Below the pieces are notes generated by a model, which made no database searches, was not told the DNA's origin, and saw nothing but the letters and a program-made list of their open reading frames with translations. A program made the position numbers and the translations under genes. Shown one piece after another: positions 23,974 through 60,488 of a stretch of 64,000 nt of DNA (position 1 is its first letter; each line of letters starts with the position of its first letter). The DNA is from Synaphobranchus kaupii. Taxonomy: Eukaryota > Chordata > Actinopteri > Anguilliformes > Synaphobranchidae. The stretch covers positions 51,543,579 through 51,607,578 of the forward strand of contig CM056379.1 of the NCBI GenBank assembly GCA_029718625.1. The letters run 5' to 3'.

Positions 23974-24940
23974 CAGTACATGGCCAAAGTATATGCACAC
24001 CTGCTTGTCCAACATCTCATTCCCAAAATCATGGGAATATGGAGTTGGTCCCCCTTTGCTGCTATAAGAGCCTCCACTCTCCTGCTATAAGAGCCTCCAC
24101 TCTCCTGCTATAAGAGCCCTCCACTCTCCCTGCTATAACAGCCGCCACTCTCCTGCTATAACAGCCTCCACTCTCCTGCTATAACAGCCTCCACTCCTGC
24201 TATAACAGCCTCCTCTCCTGCTATAACAGCCTCCACTCTCCTGCTATACAGCCTCCACTCTCCTGCTATAACAGCCTCCACTCTCCTGCTATAACAGCCT
24301 CCACTCTCCTGCTATAACAGCCTCCACTCTCCTGCTATAACAGCCTCCACTCTCCTGCTATAACAGCCTCCACTCTCCTGCTATAACAGCCTCCCACTCT
24401 CCTGCTATAACAGCCTCCACTCTCCTGCTATAACAGCCTCAACTCTCCTGCTATAACAGCCTCCACTCTCCTGCAAGGCTTTCCTCTAGATGTTGGAACA
24501 TTGCTGCATGGATTTGCTTCCATTCAGCCACCTTAGTGAGGTGGGGCACTGATGTTTGACTATTAAGCCTGGCTCACAGTCGGCTTTCCATTTGATCCCA
24601 GAGGTGTTTGATGGGGTGGAGGGTCAGGGCTCTGTACAGGCAGTCAAGTTCTTCAACTGATTTCAACAAACCTTTTCTGCATGCCTTTGCGCACGGGGGC
24701 ATTGTCATTCTGAAACAGGAAATGGTCTTCCCCAAACTGTTGCCACAAAGCTGAAAGCACAGAATGATCTAGAATATCATTCATTGTGTGCTGTAGCATT
24801 AAGATTTGCCTTCACTAGAACTAAGGGGCCCAAACCATGAAAAACAGCCCCAGACATAAATCTGATTTTGCCACATTAAGTGGATTCACCTTTTCCTGCT
24901 GAAAACTGGCAGGCTCTATGATGAGTTGTAAAAAATTATT
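23974..24940 (-). mobile_element. Tc1-like element carrying an internal minisatellite, degraded
   Basis: It begins after TA with CAGTACATGGCCAAAGTA, continues through CACCTGCTTGTCCAACATC, GATGTTGGAACATTGCTGC, TTTGATGGGGTGGAGG and CATGAAAAACAGCCCCAG. These are signature stretches of a widespread teleost Tc1 family whose transposase is encoded on the opposite strand. The right end is not clear. The left third has been replaced by tandem copies of one segment (24056-24474). Confidence 0.75.
24056..24474. repeat. Minisatellite, about 18-22 bp unit, roughly 20 copies
   Basis: Repeating unit CTGCTATAACAGCCTCCACTCT with small indels. The first copies read TAAGAGCC, the later ones TAACAGCC. The unit occurs once in normal copies of the surrounding Tc1 family, so the array grew from transposon sequence. 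Confidence 0.95.
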
Positions 24941-26693
24941 TGAAAAAGATTGGTAATGGCTCATAACACTGGAATGGTTAGAATGGCATCTATGAAATTA
25001 GGCTTTTTCTATTGTGCAACTTGACTTTAAATACCAGTGCCCACCCAATATTATAACCACAATTAACCACAAATTGTAAACACTTAAATGTCTAAGACTA
25101 ATTGCATCACTTTTATAGGAAATAAAGGAAAAGTGAAGACATGAAAACAAACATAGAAAGAAGTTTTTTTATTTTCCTCCTGATAACACAAAAGACCTGT
25201 GATTGCTTGGAAAGCAAAACACATTTTTTTAAAAATCATTAAAAATGTAGTTACTATCGATTTTTAAAAAATAATTTTTACGTTGATTATTCTGCCCAGC
25301 AAGAGTGCAAGGTGAAAAGTTCCCTGATTTTTATTTTTATTTTGTTAAACCCCACCCCCCTTAAACTCACATTTTCTATTACCCGATTTCTGCCTGTCAA
25401 GTAAAAAAAACAACCTCTGCATAAGTATAATAAAAGTACTGTACTAAGTCCATCCAAATGCTAATTGTAACACAAGCCAGCATGGAATCTCATTGGATGT
25501 TTACTTTACATTTTGTTTGTTAATACTGGAGAATGTGACAGCAAGAGAAGAACATTTTTAGAAGTATACATGTGAAATGAGATCAGCTAAATAAGATCCC
25601 AAACCCTATTCATAAAACTTCCTGTTTGGCTTCTAAAATGCGCTAAATGAGCTTTGAAAACATGTTGATTGTCCATGTACAGTATAACAGTACTATAACG
25701 CAAAATGATTTAAAGCCTTCATATCTTCAAGAAAGGGAGGAATTATTGAAAGTCCCCTCTCACAGATACTATAATGTAGCACCGTTGTTTCATGACAACT
25801 TAAACTGTACCAATTCTATTCAATACATGTTCATGGTGAAGCAGCACCCTTCAAAGACAATTACAATAATGCATGGATACATTGTACATAACATAAATCC
25901 GATCTGGGTCAAAAAGAGAAATGGTAACTTCCATTGCATCAAATACGACAGGCTTCAGATCTTAAAGACTCAATGTCATGTAAAAGGGGACCTTGAAAGC
26001 ATTAAAGCACCATTATATAATATCCATCTTTTGTCTTGACAGTTATGAAGGGTATTTACTTGTCCACTCTATAAACGCATACAGAGTTCGATTGAAATCA
26101 GCACAAGTACTTAACGATGGTCCTCATGTTTTACAATTAAGCAACTGCTAGCATGTATTAGACTAGTATATTACACATAACCAGTTGTTTCCGGGCCACT
26201 TGAGAGATGACAGAAAACTCAGGAAATGATGGTCTAGATCAGTAACCATATTATTAATGATCACCAGGGGGAGCCACAAACCCTATTTGAATTATCCAGG
26301 AACCGGTCACCAGGCTGAGATACCTCTAATATAAAAGCCAATGGGACTCTACCTCAAAACTGTACACATGAACCTACTTTAAACAATCCCATCTGCTGCC
26401 TAAAAAGATTGTTTTTTTTAGTGTTCATGTCCCAATAGGTAACTAGAGACTAGCCAGCTGGTAAATCATGATCCCCGTTCAGAAAGCAAGGAGAATCTGT
26501 TTCACAGTTAAATCTATAATAGGTTGCATGGCAGTTAAATCTATGCCTGGCAGCAACCTATTACCAGTAGATTTATTTGGTGAAAGTCTGAAAGCACGAA
26601 CATGGACAAGAATGTGTGAAACTAACAGCCAAACGTAACAGCTAAAACGATGGACTTTGGGGAATAATCAGTGGCAAGATATGATGGACGAAA
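24941..26693. other. No confirmed gene; one 130-codon frame
   Basis: A plus-strand frame 25647-26039 encodes 130 residues with no motif, signal or known family. Composition is AT-rich like its surroundings and no splice pattern is seen. It is most likely chance. Confidence 0.4.
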
Positions 26694-28570
26694 CACACTG
26701 GGCTCTATTTCCCGGCCGGCTCACGTGTGGTGAGCCGTCGCACTGGCGAAGAGACAATTTCATCATGGATTGTCATGCGCCTAAGCCAGTTTGACTTGCC
26801 ATGCACTGAAATGGGAGGAGAGCCCGCTGTGTGGGGTGTGCCCAGTCCAGATCACAGGAGTGCTGTACAATTTTGGAAGACCTGATTGCAATTTTGATTG
26901 TAATTAGGCTGCATTCATGCCTGCACAGCTTGCTTTTCCCAAGCAATGCATGCATGATCGTAACCTATTCAAAAGCCAATCAACCGTTTTTCATGGATCA
27001 TATGCCGTCCAATTTGACTTTAATATAAATACACCAAGCAGGAAAAATGCATACTTTGTATTTGTTGTTAATCGTCTGTTGTTAATGTTAGGCTGATAAT
27101 CAGAGAGCGACGATAATAAATTGTGCGATGTTGATGGACACTAATATTTTGCTTTAATTGGCTTTATATTGAAGGCTCCCGTGTCTCTGTACCAGTAGGC
27201 AACGTATTTGCATGGGAATCTAGCCAACTTGTCATCAAAGATATAAAATGCATCACCTTTTTGGGAGTAAAAATACTGAACTCTAATTATACTGTTGGTT
27301 GGTTATTTCAACGTTTACTCTCAAATCTAGCTGCAAACAAATGTTAAAATGAGAATAATTTACTCATTATGAACGGAAATTGAAGCTCGTTTGAAAGATG
27401 AAGACTACAAAACCGCAAATAGTAGGCTAGGGCTCAATGCTAATCATGATTATCAATATTCTGCACTGTAAAAAAATACCTCGTAAACGGTGAAAAGACT
27501 GGCAGCAATGTTGCCAGTGAAAAACCATTTAACAAATGGAAAAAAATGTATAAATCCTGTTGTTTTAGGGGATGGCCGTTGAATAATGAGTTATTGCAGT
27601 TATTCAGAGTTTGAGTGTTCTGAAAATTCTTTACGATCATTTTTCCATAAAAATACAGTACAATGTAAAAACACTGTTACAAGACTTCACGTTTTTTTTA
27701 ACAGAAATAACTAAGTCATCCCACAAAATAACACGATTCATAGTTTCCCCCTCTTCATTTAATGGTTTTCACTGGTAGCATTGCTGCTGGCGTTCTTATG
27801 GTATTATTTTATTAATTTATTTTTTTTAAAGAGTGCGCAGTTCAATCTATCACGTTGTATCGTAGCGATTGATGGTGCTTATGAATAAAGACACCTTTGG
27901 TGAATGGATTAACTTATATTTCTCATTTTCATGTATTCACGCATCACATTGTCGAAATGCACGATTGAATGCTTGATTAGTGAAAATGTTTGCCCATAAT
28001 ATCAATGCTTAATGGTCACCAGGTGAAATTATTTGTTAACGGTTGTTTAGTTGGTCTTATACATATAATAATAATAATAATAATATTATAATATCCTAGG
28101 CTACCACAAAAAGGCACACATTTTTCTACATAGCCAGTTGACAACCTGTAGAATTTTTGACTTACGCAATCTAATTTCCATGACTAAAATATCCTATAAA
28201 AAAACAATAGGATTAAAACAATTAAGTCTAGGCCTACCTTGTGAAACAAATGCATTATTACATTGATAGTATACTTTTTTTTTTTCAATATCAATGTCAA
28301 ATAGATAGCCTATCTTCCACTGCAGTCGTCATCGGAAAGGGACTGAAAAGATGTCATTTGATTGGCTATGGTTGAATTCAGCGGAAGCACACCCACTGAT
28401 AAATATTCAGCATAACCCAGCCCATTTTCTACATGCACAGCGTGCTGTGAGCTGTGCACTCGCATCTGGTCACGAAAATAACAAAATTCAGTAGCCACGC
28501 CCAGGGCGCCATGCACCGCGCAATTGACTGCACCTATTCGCCTTAACCCCCGAAAATAGAGGCCCACTGT
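26694..28570. mobile_element. Possible DNA-transposon with GGGCYCTATTT ends
   Basis: The left end reads CACTGGGCTCTATTTCC and the right end, reverse complemented, CAGTGGGCCTCTATTTTC. Inverted ends of this type are common in fish repeats. There is no clear target duplication and no transposase. The interior contains an ATA microsatellite (28066-28086) and is otherwise featureless. Confidence 0.35.
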
Positions 28571-28873
28571 GTGGAAGCTTTTGAGACAAATTCAGAGGCA
28601 GAGATTGAAATAAACTTTGATACAAAGGGAAACCATGGAGGAACAAATGAAACGGAGGGAGGAAAAAGTCAAAAATTGTAATTGGTAACAAACGATCCAG
28701 AAATAAGCCTGGCTTCAATCCAAGGTCGTCCTGAATTTGAACTATCAATCAAATGCATGCACTCTTTTTTCAATGGCGTACACAATCACTCAAAATTACT
28801 TCAAAATGTTGTGTTTGCATTAAAAAAAAGGAAAACTTGCACTTATTTCTAAATTGTAGTTAAGAACAAATAT

Positions 28874-30917
28874 TGGGCCTCATTCATGAAACGCGAGCAG
28901 AATGGATTTGAGGGTAAATTGCTTGTATTAGGCATTCATCAATTTTTCGTATCTGGATTGATTCGTACATACATACAAACTTTACACCTGCCCAGGACCA
29001 AGTGTACCATGTTTGTAAATTAAAATATCGCTAATGTAGCTTCTGAATGTCAGATTAATTTATTTTTATTTTCCGTTAAATTCACAAGACTAAATGTAGC
29101 CTTTGAAATGCACAATGCAAACGTAATAAGTTACGATTCTAAAAAGCAGAATTTAGATAACGCCTAATAAGCAATTGTAGGCTATGAACCGGTTTAATTA
29201 GACCCATAATGTAAGGAATGCTCCGAGTACTATTTTTCTAAATTGATAAAAATTTAAATGTATATGATGTTAAATATGCTAATTAAAACACACATTTAGC
29301 CACTGGACGAAATTTGATTTAAAGTGGCTTACAGGTTTGTTATGAAATTCAGCTAATGCCAGTGTACATCTAGTTCCCCTACAGGATGCAAAGCCAGGTG
29401 GAGGTAAAGGGGGGTTTTTATGAAAATGCCAACCTGTCTAATATTATCGGTGCCATAGACTACGCATCAAGGCTCCATCAAATGATGCGTTTGCTAATAA
29501 GAAAAGAAAGGGCCATCACTCCATCACTGTGCAGGCTTCCGGTGGCCTGGTGGGACCCACGACAGCTTCATTATGCGGGGCAGTTAAGGTGGCACTCATT
29601 TCGAGAACGGTGCTGTGAGAGACGGCTGGCTTGTTAAGAATATATTCGTCAAATTGCTCGTCCTTGGCCACCACCTGTAGCTGTGGTGCCTTTGTGTGCA
29701 GCTTTGCGGTTCTTCACCTCCAATTTAATGTGATCCTTTTTTTAATTTTATTTTTTACTATTTTTATACTTTGTGACGGGTAATCCTGCATTGACGGCAT
29801 TCTCCCCTGCCAGGCCTTTTCACTTTATCAGTTCCTGTGACACCGGTACTGATAATCAGCACCGCCATTATTTAGCTTAAAATTTTGTGGTATTTTGAAG
29901 AAAAGATCATACTCCTTTTTGAACATTTATTCATGGTTAGCTAGCTATGCCTGCCAGCTTATTAGCTATGACGGTGAATGGGCACATGGATGGACAACAC
30001 TTTGCTACTTTCAGACCTATACCAGAGACTGTAACTTTTACTCTTTTCCTATAGCATAGCCTACCCTGAACCCATTTCTGGCTTGCTGGCTAAGATAGAG
30101 AAACTCTCTCTGCAGCCTCATCAAGTCTGACTGCTGGTAGGGGGGCCGTAGGAATCTTTCACAAGATATTTGGCCATTGTTGTTCTCTCACCTTTTTCTA
30201 ACTCCGTTTGTGTGCGCCAGGCATCTACATTTTGGCTAATCAACGGAAAATCGCCGCCGCCATGTTCACAAATTTGATGTAGCCTACGTATTTAAATCAG
30301 TTTACATGTGCGAAAGTGAACATATGCGGATTGGCTTTGCGTTGACCAAACCATTTTCACAATAGAAATTTGTGAAATGCTGTCGGACTGTTAGATAGGG
30401 CCTACATGTGATTAAATTGAGACCTAAATGCTATTGTAGGCATGGAGGCAATTATAACATCTCAGCATGATAATTTAATCTAAAAATGGTCACAGAATTA
30501 TGCATGCCATTTGTGCTCACGGACCCCCCCCCCCCCTAGGCTCAGGGCCCGGGACAGCAGACCCGCTCCTCCCCCCCGACTTTGGTCCTGCTCACAATAC
30601 TACAATTTCTTTCCTTTACTGAACATCCGCTAATAAAACTTCGATTTCAATGTCAGAATAATTCTTTTCGATTCATTTTGAATCATTTTGAATTCGAATG
30701 CACCTGTAAATGGAATTTGCAACTTCCATATATGGGAATTCATGGGTATGGATTTATGCCAATTGCAAAAAAAGGTGCAAGCACCTGTCATTTATGACGA
30801 ATTGGAATGTATAAACATACGCAAACGTGAATACGAAAAAAATCTTATTTTTTGTACCAACTTGTTTTGTATGTAAATGTACGCACATATTTAGGAACGT
30901 TTCATGAATGAGGCCCA
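28874..30917 (+). mobile_element. PIF/Harbinger-type element, 2.0 kb
   Basis: The ends are a perfect 20-bp inverted repeat: TGGGCCTCATTCATGAAACG at 28874-28893 and its complement at 30898-30917. A Harbinger transposase remnant lies inside on the plus strand. No convincing 3-bp target duplication is visible. A C-run (about 30523) and unrelated sequence suggest further insertions or rearrangement inside. Confidence 0.75.
29386..29637 (+). pseudogene. Harbinger transposase (HARBI1-like) fragment
   Basis: The frame contains NANLSNIIGAIDYAS, which matches the first catalytic aspartate block (usually NVIGAIDCTH). In a shifted frame about 100 bases on, WPGGTHDSFIMRGS matches the second aspartate block. 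One or more indels separate them. Only the middle of the catalytic domain survives. Confidence 0.75.
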
Positions 30918-31169
30918 CTGTATCTAGACCACAGACCAAATCTATTGTAGAACAACCATGATAAAATGGAACAGGTATTCAAATCTTCCAACTCATAAAG
31001 CCATAATTTGTGTTTGCCAGGCCCAGAACCATTCCAAGTAATCACATGTATATATGAAAATTTTAAATAAAAGCACAGAAGCTAGACCTGGAACAAAAGT
31101 CAAGCAGAAAAGATACAGTATTGTATTCATGCTACAGGAAAAACAAACACTAAGCAGGTTAATTTTAAT
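30918..31169. other. Short intergenic stretch beyond the ppp1ca 3' end
   Basis: AT-rich with no coding signal. Confidence 0.5.
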
Positions 31170-31849
31170 AAATCTTACACTTTATTGATTTTCTTTTACT
31201 TCTAAAAGGCTATAGGGAAGGAAATACTTCACGTAATCAGACAATTATTTACCACCAAACCTAAACTGTTTCTATTTCAATCTCTGACTCTCTATAAATT
31301 TGCCAATGCAATTGCACATTTCTGTACATCAAAGAACCAGTTTAGTCTGTCACAGCACACACACAGACCACTCTTCCAGCAGAGTTTGTACCAACCCAAC
31401 TGTTTGGCAAGTTTGGCTTGTTCCAAACCATTTAACCCCCTACTCACACTCTCCCAGCAGATGTACTACAAACATAACTTAAAATGAACAGTTCAGGATC
31501 TTCCCTAAACAATAAAAACCATGCTCCTTCCTACCCATTCCTTGTCCATTTAGATTTGCTCATGGCAATATTCATCTGCTCAACACCCACCCTGAAAAAT
31601 GATGAGACTGTGCTTCCTCCCCCTTGGAGACTGGGGAGAAGAGACAACTGAAGGGGGAAAAGAATGGTAAAAACATTTCCCTTACACACAGACATTGTTG
31701 AACTGTTATAAAGCTGTCATAGAGCATCTAGAATTTAAGGGGGGAAGAAAGACTAAACCCTGTGTACTATTTTGATTTGTTGCTATTTGGAGATAGAGGA
31801 GAGAGGAGGAGGGAGGTAGAAAATGAAAAAGGAAGCTGCACAGCAGGTG
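31170..31849 (-). other. ppp1ca: ppp1ca 3' UTR, putative
   Basis: Inferred from position. The only AATAAA on the minus strand in this stretch lies at 31181-31186, about 665 bases past the stop, so cleavage would fall near 31160-31170. No transcript evidence is available. Confidence 0.5.
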
Positions 31850-56765
<24,916 letters not shown>

Positions 56766-57220
56766 TTTAGCTAATGTCTACCTATGTAGCTAGCTAGCTA
56801 GTTTTCTTATAACGTTAGCTACTCCTGGACTCACGCTAGTATTAGCTGGTTAGTTAGTTAGCCAACCAGCTGATCCTTTGTCGTCGACAATACACGACCC
56901 CCTGTAACTCACAGATAACGTGCTAGCTACAGTTAGCTACTGTGTCTTCCTCATAATCTATATTTTTAGCAAGCAATGTGGCTAATGCTATAACGCGTTA
57001 GCTTGCTTGGTAAAACAAGCGATAAACGTTATGAACCCAGTATAAAGGGGATCAATAGGATTGTGGTTCCTAGTTTCCAAGATTTAAGAAACAAATTATT
57101 AAATTAGCTGGCTAACGTTCATTGCTCTCCTCGTGAAAATTAGAGGACAGTGTTCGAGAGGGAGAACCAAGAGTAGGCTAGCCTACAACATAGCTATTCC
57201 TCACACTTTCTCTTGATTGG
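56766..57220 (-). promoter_or_regulatory. ppp1ca: ppp1ca 5' UTR and proximal promoter region, by position
   Basis: The non-coding stretch between the ATG and the first transposon upstream. It is rich in the teleost-typical GCTAGCTA and AACGTTAGC words. I see no clear TATA box and cannot place a start site. Transposon sequence begins only about 470 bases upstream of the ATG, so any core promoter must lie within this short interval. Confidence 0.4.
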
Positions 57221-57235
57221 ACTCATGATGCTAGT

Positions 57236-57424
57236 TCTTCTTCTTCTTCTTCTTCTTCTTCTTTTGGTTTTATGGCGGGTTGCAACCATTACTTATAAGG
57301 TGCATACCGCCACCTACTGTACCGGAGTATGTAGTATGGTATATTTCAGAACGACTTTATATCATTAGATAAATACATAATAATTAAATGATAAAAATAA
57401 AATAAAATAAATAAATAAAAAATA

Positions 57425-57472
<48 letters not shown>
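57236..57472 (-). mobile_element. 5'-truncated LINE 3' end, 237 bp
   Basis: Flanked by a perfect 15-bp duplication ACTCATGATGCTAGT (57221-57235 and 57473-57487). On the minus strand it contains the GGTGGCGGTATGCACC segment also found at the 3' end of the large LINE (57540-57556) and ends in (GAA)n. The distal end is a (TA)n run. Confidence 0.88.
57424..57472. repeat. (TA)n microsatellite
   Basis: About 24 uninterrupted TA units at the 5' end of the short LINE insertion. Confidence 0.95.
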
Positions 57473-57474
<2 letters not shown>

Positions 57475-57693
57475 TCATGATGCTAGTGTTCTTCTTCTTC
57501 TTCTTTATGTTTTTTGGCGGATTTTAATACAAGCTTTAGGTGCATACCGCCACCTACCGTACCGGAGTATGTAGAACAGGATTCCAGAAAGAAAAAGAAA
57601 AATATACGTATACAGTAGCCTATAGATTTTTTTTCTTTATTCTATAATATTAAATTAAGTTAATAAATACAATTATAAGTGTAAAGTAAAATT

Positions 57694-58167
57694 CTATATT
57701 CTATTAAACAATCCTGTGCCTATTAGGAACTTTATTATCCCTCTCTGTACTTCCCACACCTTATCTCCATTTGTTCCTAGTATCCCTTCCAAATCCCAAC
57801 CTCGTCCAACCTCTCTTACCCATTGTTGCAAACGCTCCCTTTCTTCTTTATATTTGATACAATGCATTATTACGTGTTCAGTGTTTTCATTTATATTACA
57901 ATGTGCACAAACATGTGAATTTACTTTACCCAATAAAAATAAAGTTTTATTTAAACCAGTGTGGTCAAATCTTAATCTGGATATAACTACCTCCTCTCTT
58001 CTGCTTCGCCCTTTAACACTCTGTGCCCTAACGGACTTTTGTACCCTATAGTATGCTCTACCCTTACTGTCCTCGTCCCACTTTTTCTGCCAGCGTTCCA
58101 ATATTTTCTTTTTAATTAATGCTTTACCTTCCCCTATTCCAAATGCTATATTAATTATGTGCATCAT
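57694..58167 (-). pseudogene. I-type LINE ORF2, C-terminal region
   Basis: 157 codons following the RNase H domain after a one-base shift. Contains SRLRFDHTGLNKTLFLLGK and a Cys/His motif CAHCNINENTEHVIMHC, a putative zinc-binding segment seen at the end of I-clade ORF2 proteins. It ends GLFNRI then stop. Confidence 0.85.
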
Positions 58168-58700
58168 ATTCTTTTTGCCATCCTGTCTGCAATTTCATTA
58201 CCCTCTAATCCCACATGTGCAGGTACCCAACAAAATATTATTTCTATTCCCACTCTCTGCTTTCTAAATAAACATTGAAACATTTCATATATTAGGTCTT
58301 CCCTAATTGAGTTAATCGTCTGTAGGCTAAAAATAACTGCTGCAGAATCAATACACAGCACCACCCTGTCTGGTCTCACTTCTTCCACCCATTGGAGACT
58401 AACAATCACTGCCATCATCTCAGCTGTATAAACGGATAATTTATCAGAAATTCTCTTTCCTATGTGTATTTTAAATTGTGAAATATATACTCCTATTCCT
58501 ACATGGTCATTTTGATCTTTTGATCCGTCAGTAAATATATGTAGGTAGTTAGAATATTTGTTTATTATATGCTGGTTTGCACAGTATCCTATTTCGCGTT
58601 CTGCCCAATTTTTCTTTAGTTCCAGGATACTAAAATCAACTTTAGCCTTAGGGAAGAGCCATGGGGGAACATTACTTATTGGAGTAGGGGAATTGAAATG
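58165..58700 (-). pseudogene. I-type LINE RNase H domain
   Basis: All four acidic positions of RNase HI can be seen: Asp in FTDGSKDQND, Glu in YTAEMMAV, Asp in LCIDSAAV and Asp in GNEIADRMAK, together with CWVPAHVG. The domain itself is open from about 58560 to 58176. It is cut off from RT by the SINE, and from the C-terminal region by a one-base shift. Confidence 0.9.
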
Positions 58701-58705
58701 TATTC

Positions 58706-58934
58706 CATTACATTACATTACATTACATTACAGGCATTTAGCAGACGCTCTTATCCAGAGCGACTTACACAACTTCTTATTACATTTATCCATCTATACA
58801 GCTGGATATATACTGAAGCAATTCAGGTTAAGTACCTTGCTCAAGGGTACAACGGCAGTGTCCTACCTGGGAATCGAACCTGAAACCTTTCGGTTACAAG
58901 ACCAGTTCCTTAACCATTATACTACACTGCCGCC
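58706..58934 (-). mobile_element. tRNA-derived SINE, complete, minus strand
   Basis: On the minus strand it begins GGCGGCAGTG, has an A box TAGTATAATGG and a B box GGTTCGATTCC, and runs through TCTGGATAAGAGCGTCTGC to a (TGTAA)n tail. This is one of the commonest dispersed repeats in teleosts. It interrupts the LINE between RT and RNase H and puts a stop into the RT frame. Confidence 0.9.
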
Positions 58935-60140
58935 ATCTAGGTCATATTCTTCAGATTTATCTTTTATCTTCCATCCAAAACCATTTCCGTTATATCTATA
59001 CTCCCAGCATTCGTTTAGGACACTTTTAGTGGCATTTTCATCCCCACATCCTCTAAGCCGAATCCAATATGTTAGAGTCAGTTTGTCTCTCCTGAGCTCT
59101 AGTGGGATTTCCCCTAATTCTACTAACACGGCATTACATGGCGTTGATCTCATTGCACCAATGTTAAGCCTCAAGGCTTTGCTTTGCATTCTATCAATTC
59201 TGCTTAAGTACGATTTAGCTGCTACCCCATAAACAAAACACCCATAGTCAATTGCTGATCTCATCAAAGCCCTATATATATCTATTAATGCCTGCTTATC
59301 TGCTCCCCATGTATATCCAGATATAGCCCTCATTAAATGTATTACTTTTTTACATTTAGTTTCTAGTTTTTCAACATGTATCTTCCATGTACATCTCTCA
59401 TCTACCCAAATTCCCAAATATTTAAATTCCTTTACTTTTTCCATTGGTTGTCCATATAAAAGAAGACACTGTTCTTCTATCTTTTTCTTTCTAGTTAAAT
59501 ATATGTAGCAAGACTTACTTGTTGAGATTTTAAAACCCCAATTGTATGACCATTGCTCTACCTTTAAAATAGCTTTCTTAATCTCTCTCAGCACACTTGT
59601 GTTGTCTCTCCCCCTAATCCATATAGCTCCGTCATCTGCATATAATGATGAGCATATCCTTCTGTCAAGATTCATGAATATACCATTGATCATAATGTTA
59701 AATAACACCGGACTAATGACACTTCCTTGTGGAATTCCGTTAACTATATCATACTCATCGGATAACTCTGGTCCTACCTTAACTCTAAACTTTCGTTCTG
59801 ATAGAAAATCTAGTACCCAGTTGTAAAATCTTCCACTAATGCCCATTCTATTAATTTGAATTAGCAGCCCTTCCCTTCACATAGAATCGTATGCTTTTTC
59901 GATATCAAAGAAAACAATCACCATCAATTCTTTCATAAATGCTTTCTCTATTTCATTGCTAACTTTAACAAGTGCGTCCATGGAAGACCTACCTTTCCTG
60001 AATCCATTCTGGTACGATGCAATTAAACCTCTCTTTTCTAAAAAATAGTTAAGTCTTCGGACCAAAATCTCCAGTGTTATTTATCGCTATTTCTAACTCA
60101 CTCATAGTCAGATCAGCATCAAGATTTGTGTCTATAATAT
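58935..60140 (-). pseudogene. I-type LINE reverse transcriptase
   Basis: RT motifs on the minus strand: QNGFRKGRSSMDAL, motif A FFDIEKAYDSM, motif B GIPQGSVISPVLFN and motif C YADD in SSLYADDGAIW, then FKYLGIWVD. A single TGA (where Trp is expected) follows EKAYDSM near 59877. A deletion near 60075 removed the first RT motifs. The remaining 309-codon frame is otherwise open. Confidence 0.92.
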
Positions 60141-60488
60141 TATTTTTTCCCCCTAAGTATATTACGATTTTCCCTTAGCACTGTCTCTTTTCTCTTTTTA
60201 TGCAGATCTTCTAAGTGATTCCCATTGTGTATATTAGCAAAACTCTTTCCCAATATATTAGCCTTTTCTTTATCTGTTACATCTATTGTTTCTCCATCCT
60301 CTAACACTGGAATTTTAGTATATTTCCTTTTGCCACTCATTTTCTTTAACATTTGCCATACATCACCTAATTTCACTTCTCTGCCTATAGTAGAACAGTA
60401 TTCCCTCCATGCATTCTTTTTACTGGATTTGATAATTCTACGAGTCAGACCTTTTTCCTTTTGATAATCCATTAAGTTTTCTTGATTC
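60140..60488 (-). pseudogene. I-type LINE ORF2 linker between endonuclease and RT
   Basis: About 110 codons, MDYQKEKGLTRRIIKSSKKN to ENRNILRGKK. In the empty-site order it directly continues the endonuclease frame that ends LRSNLN at 62203; the solo LTR separates them. Confidence 0.85.

Noticed and set aside
24056..24474. Regular array that could be mistaken for a CRISPR
   Set aside because: Units are contiguous with no spacers, and the host is a vertebrate; it is a minisatellite.
25647..26039. 130-codon ORF as a gene
   Set aside because: No motif, family, splice or composition support.
58558..59232. 224-codon plus-strand ORF
   Set aside because: It is antisense to the LINE and crosses the SINE; no domain.
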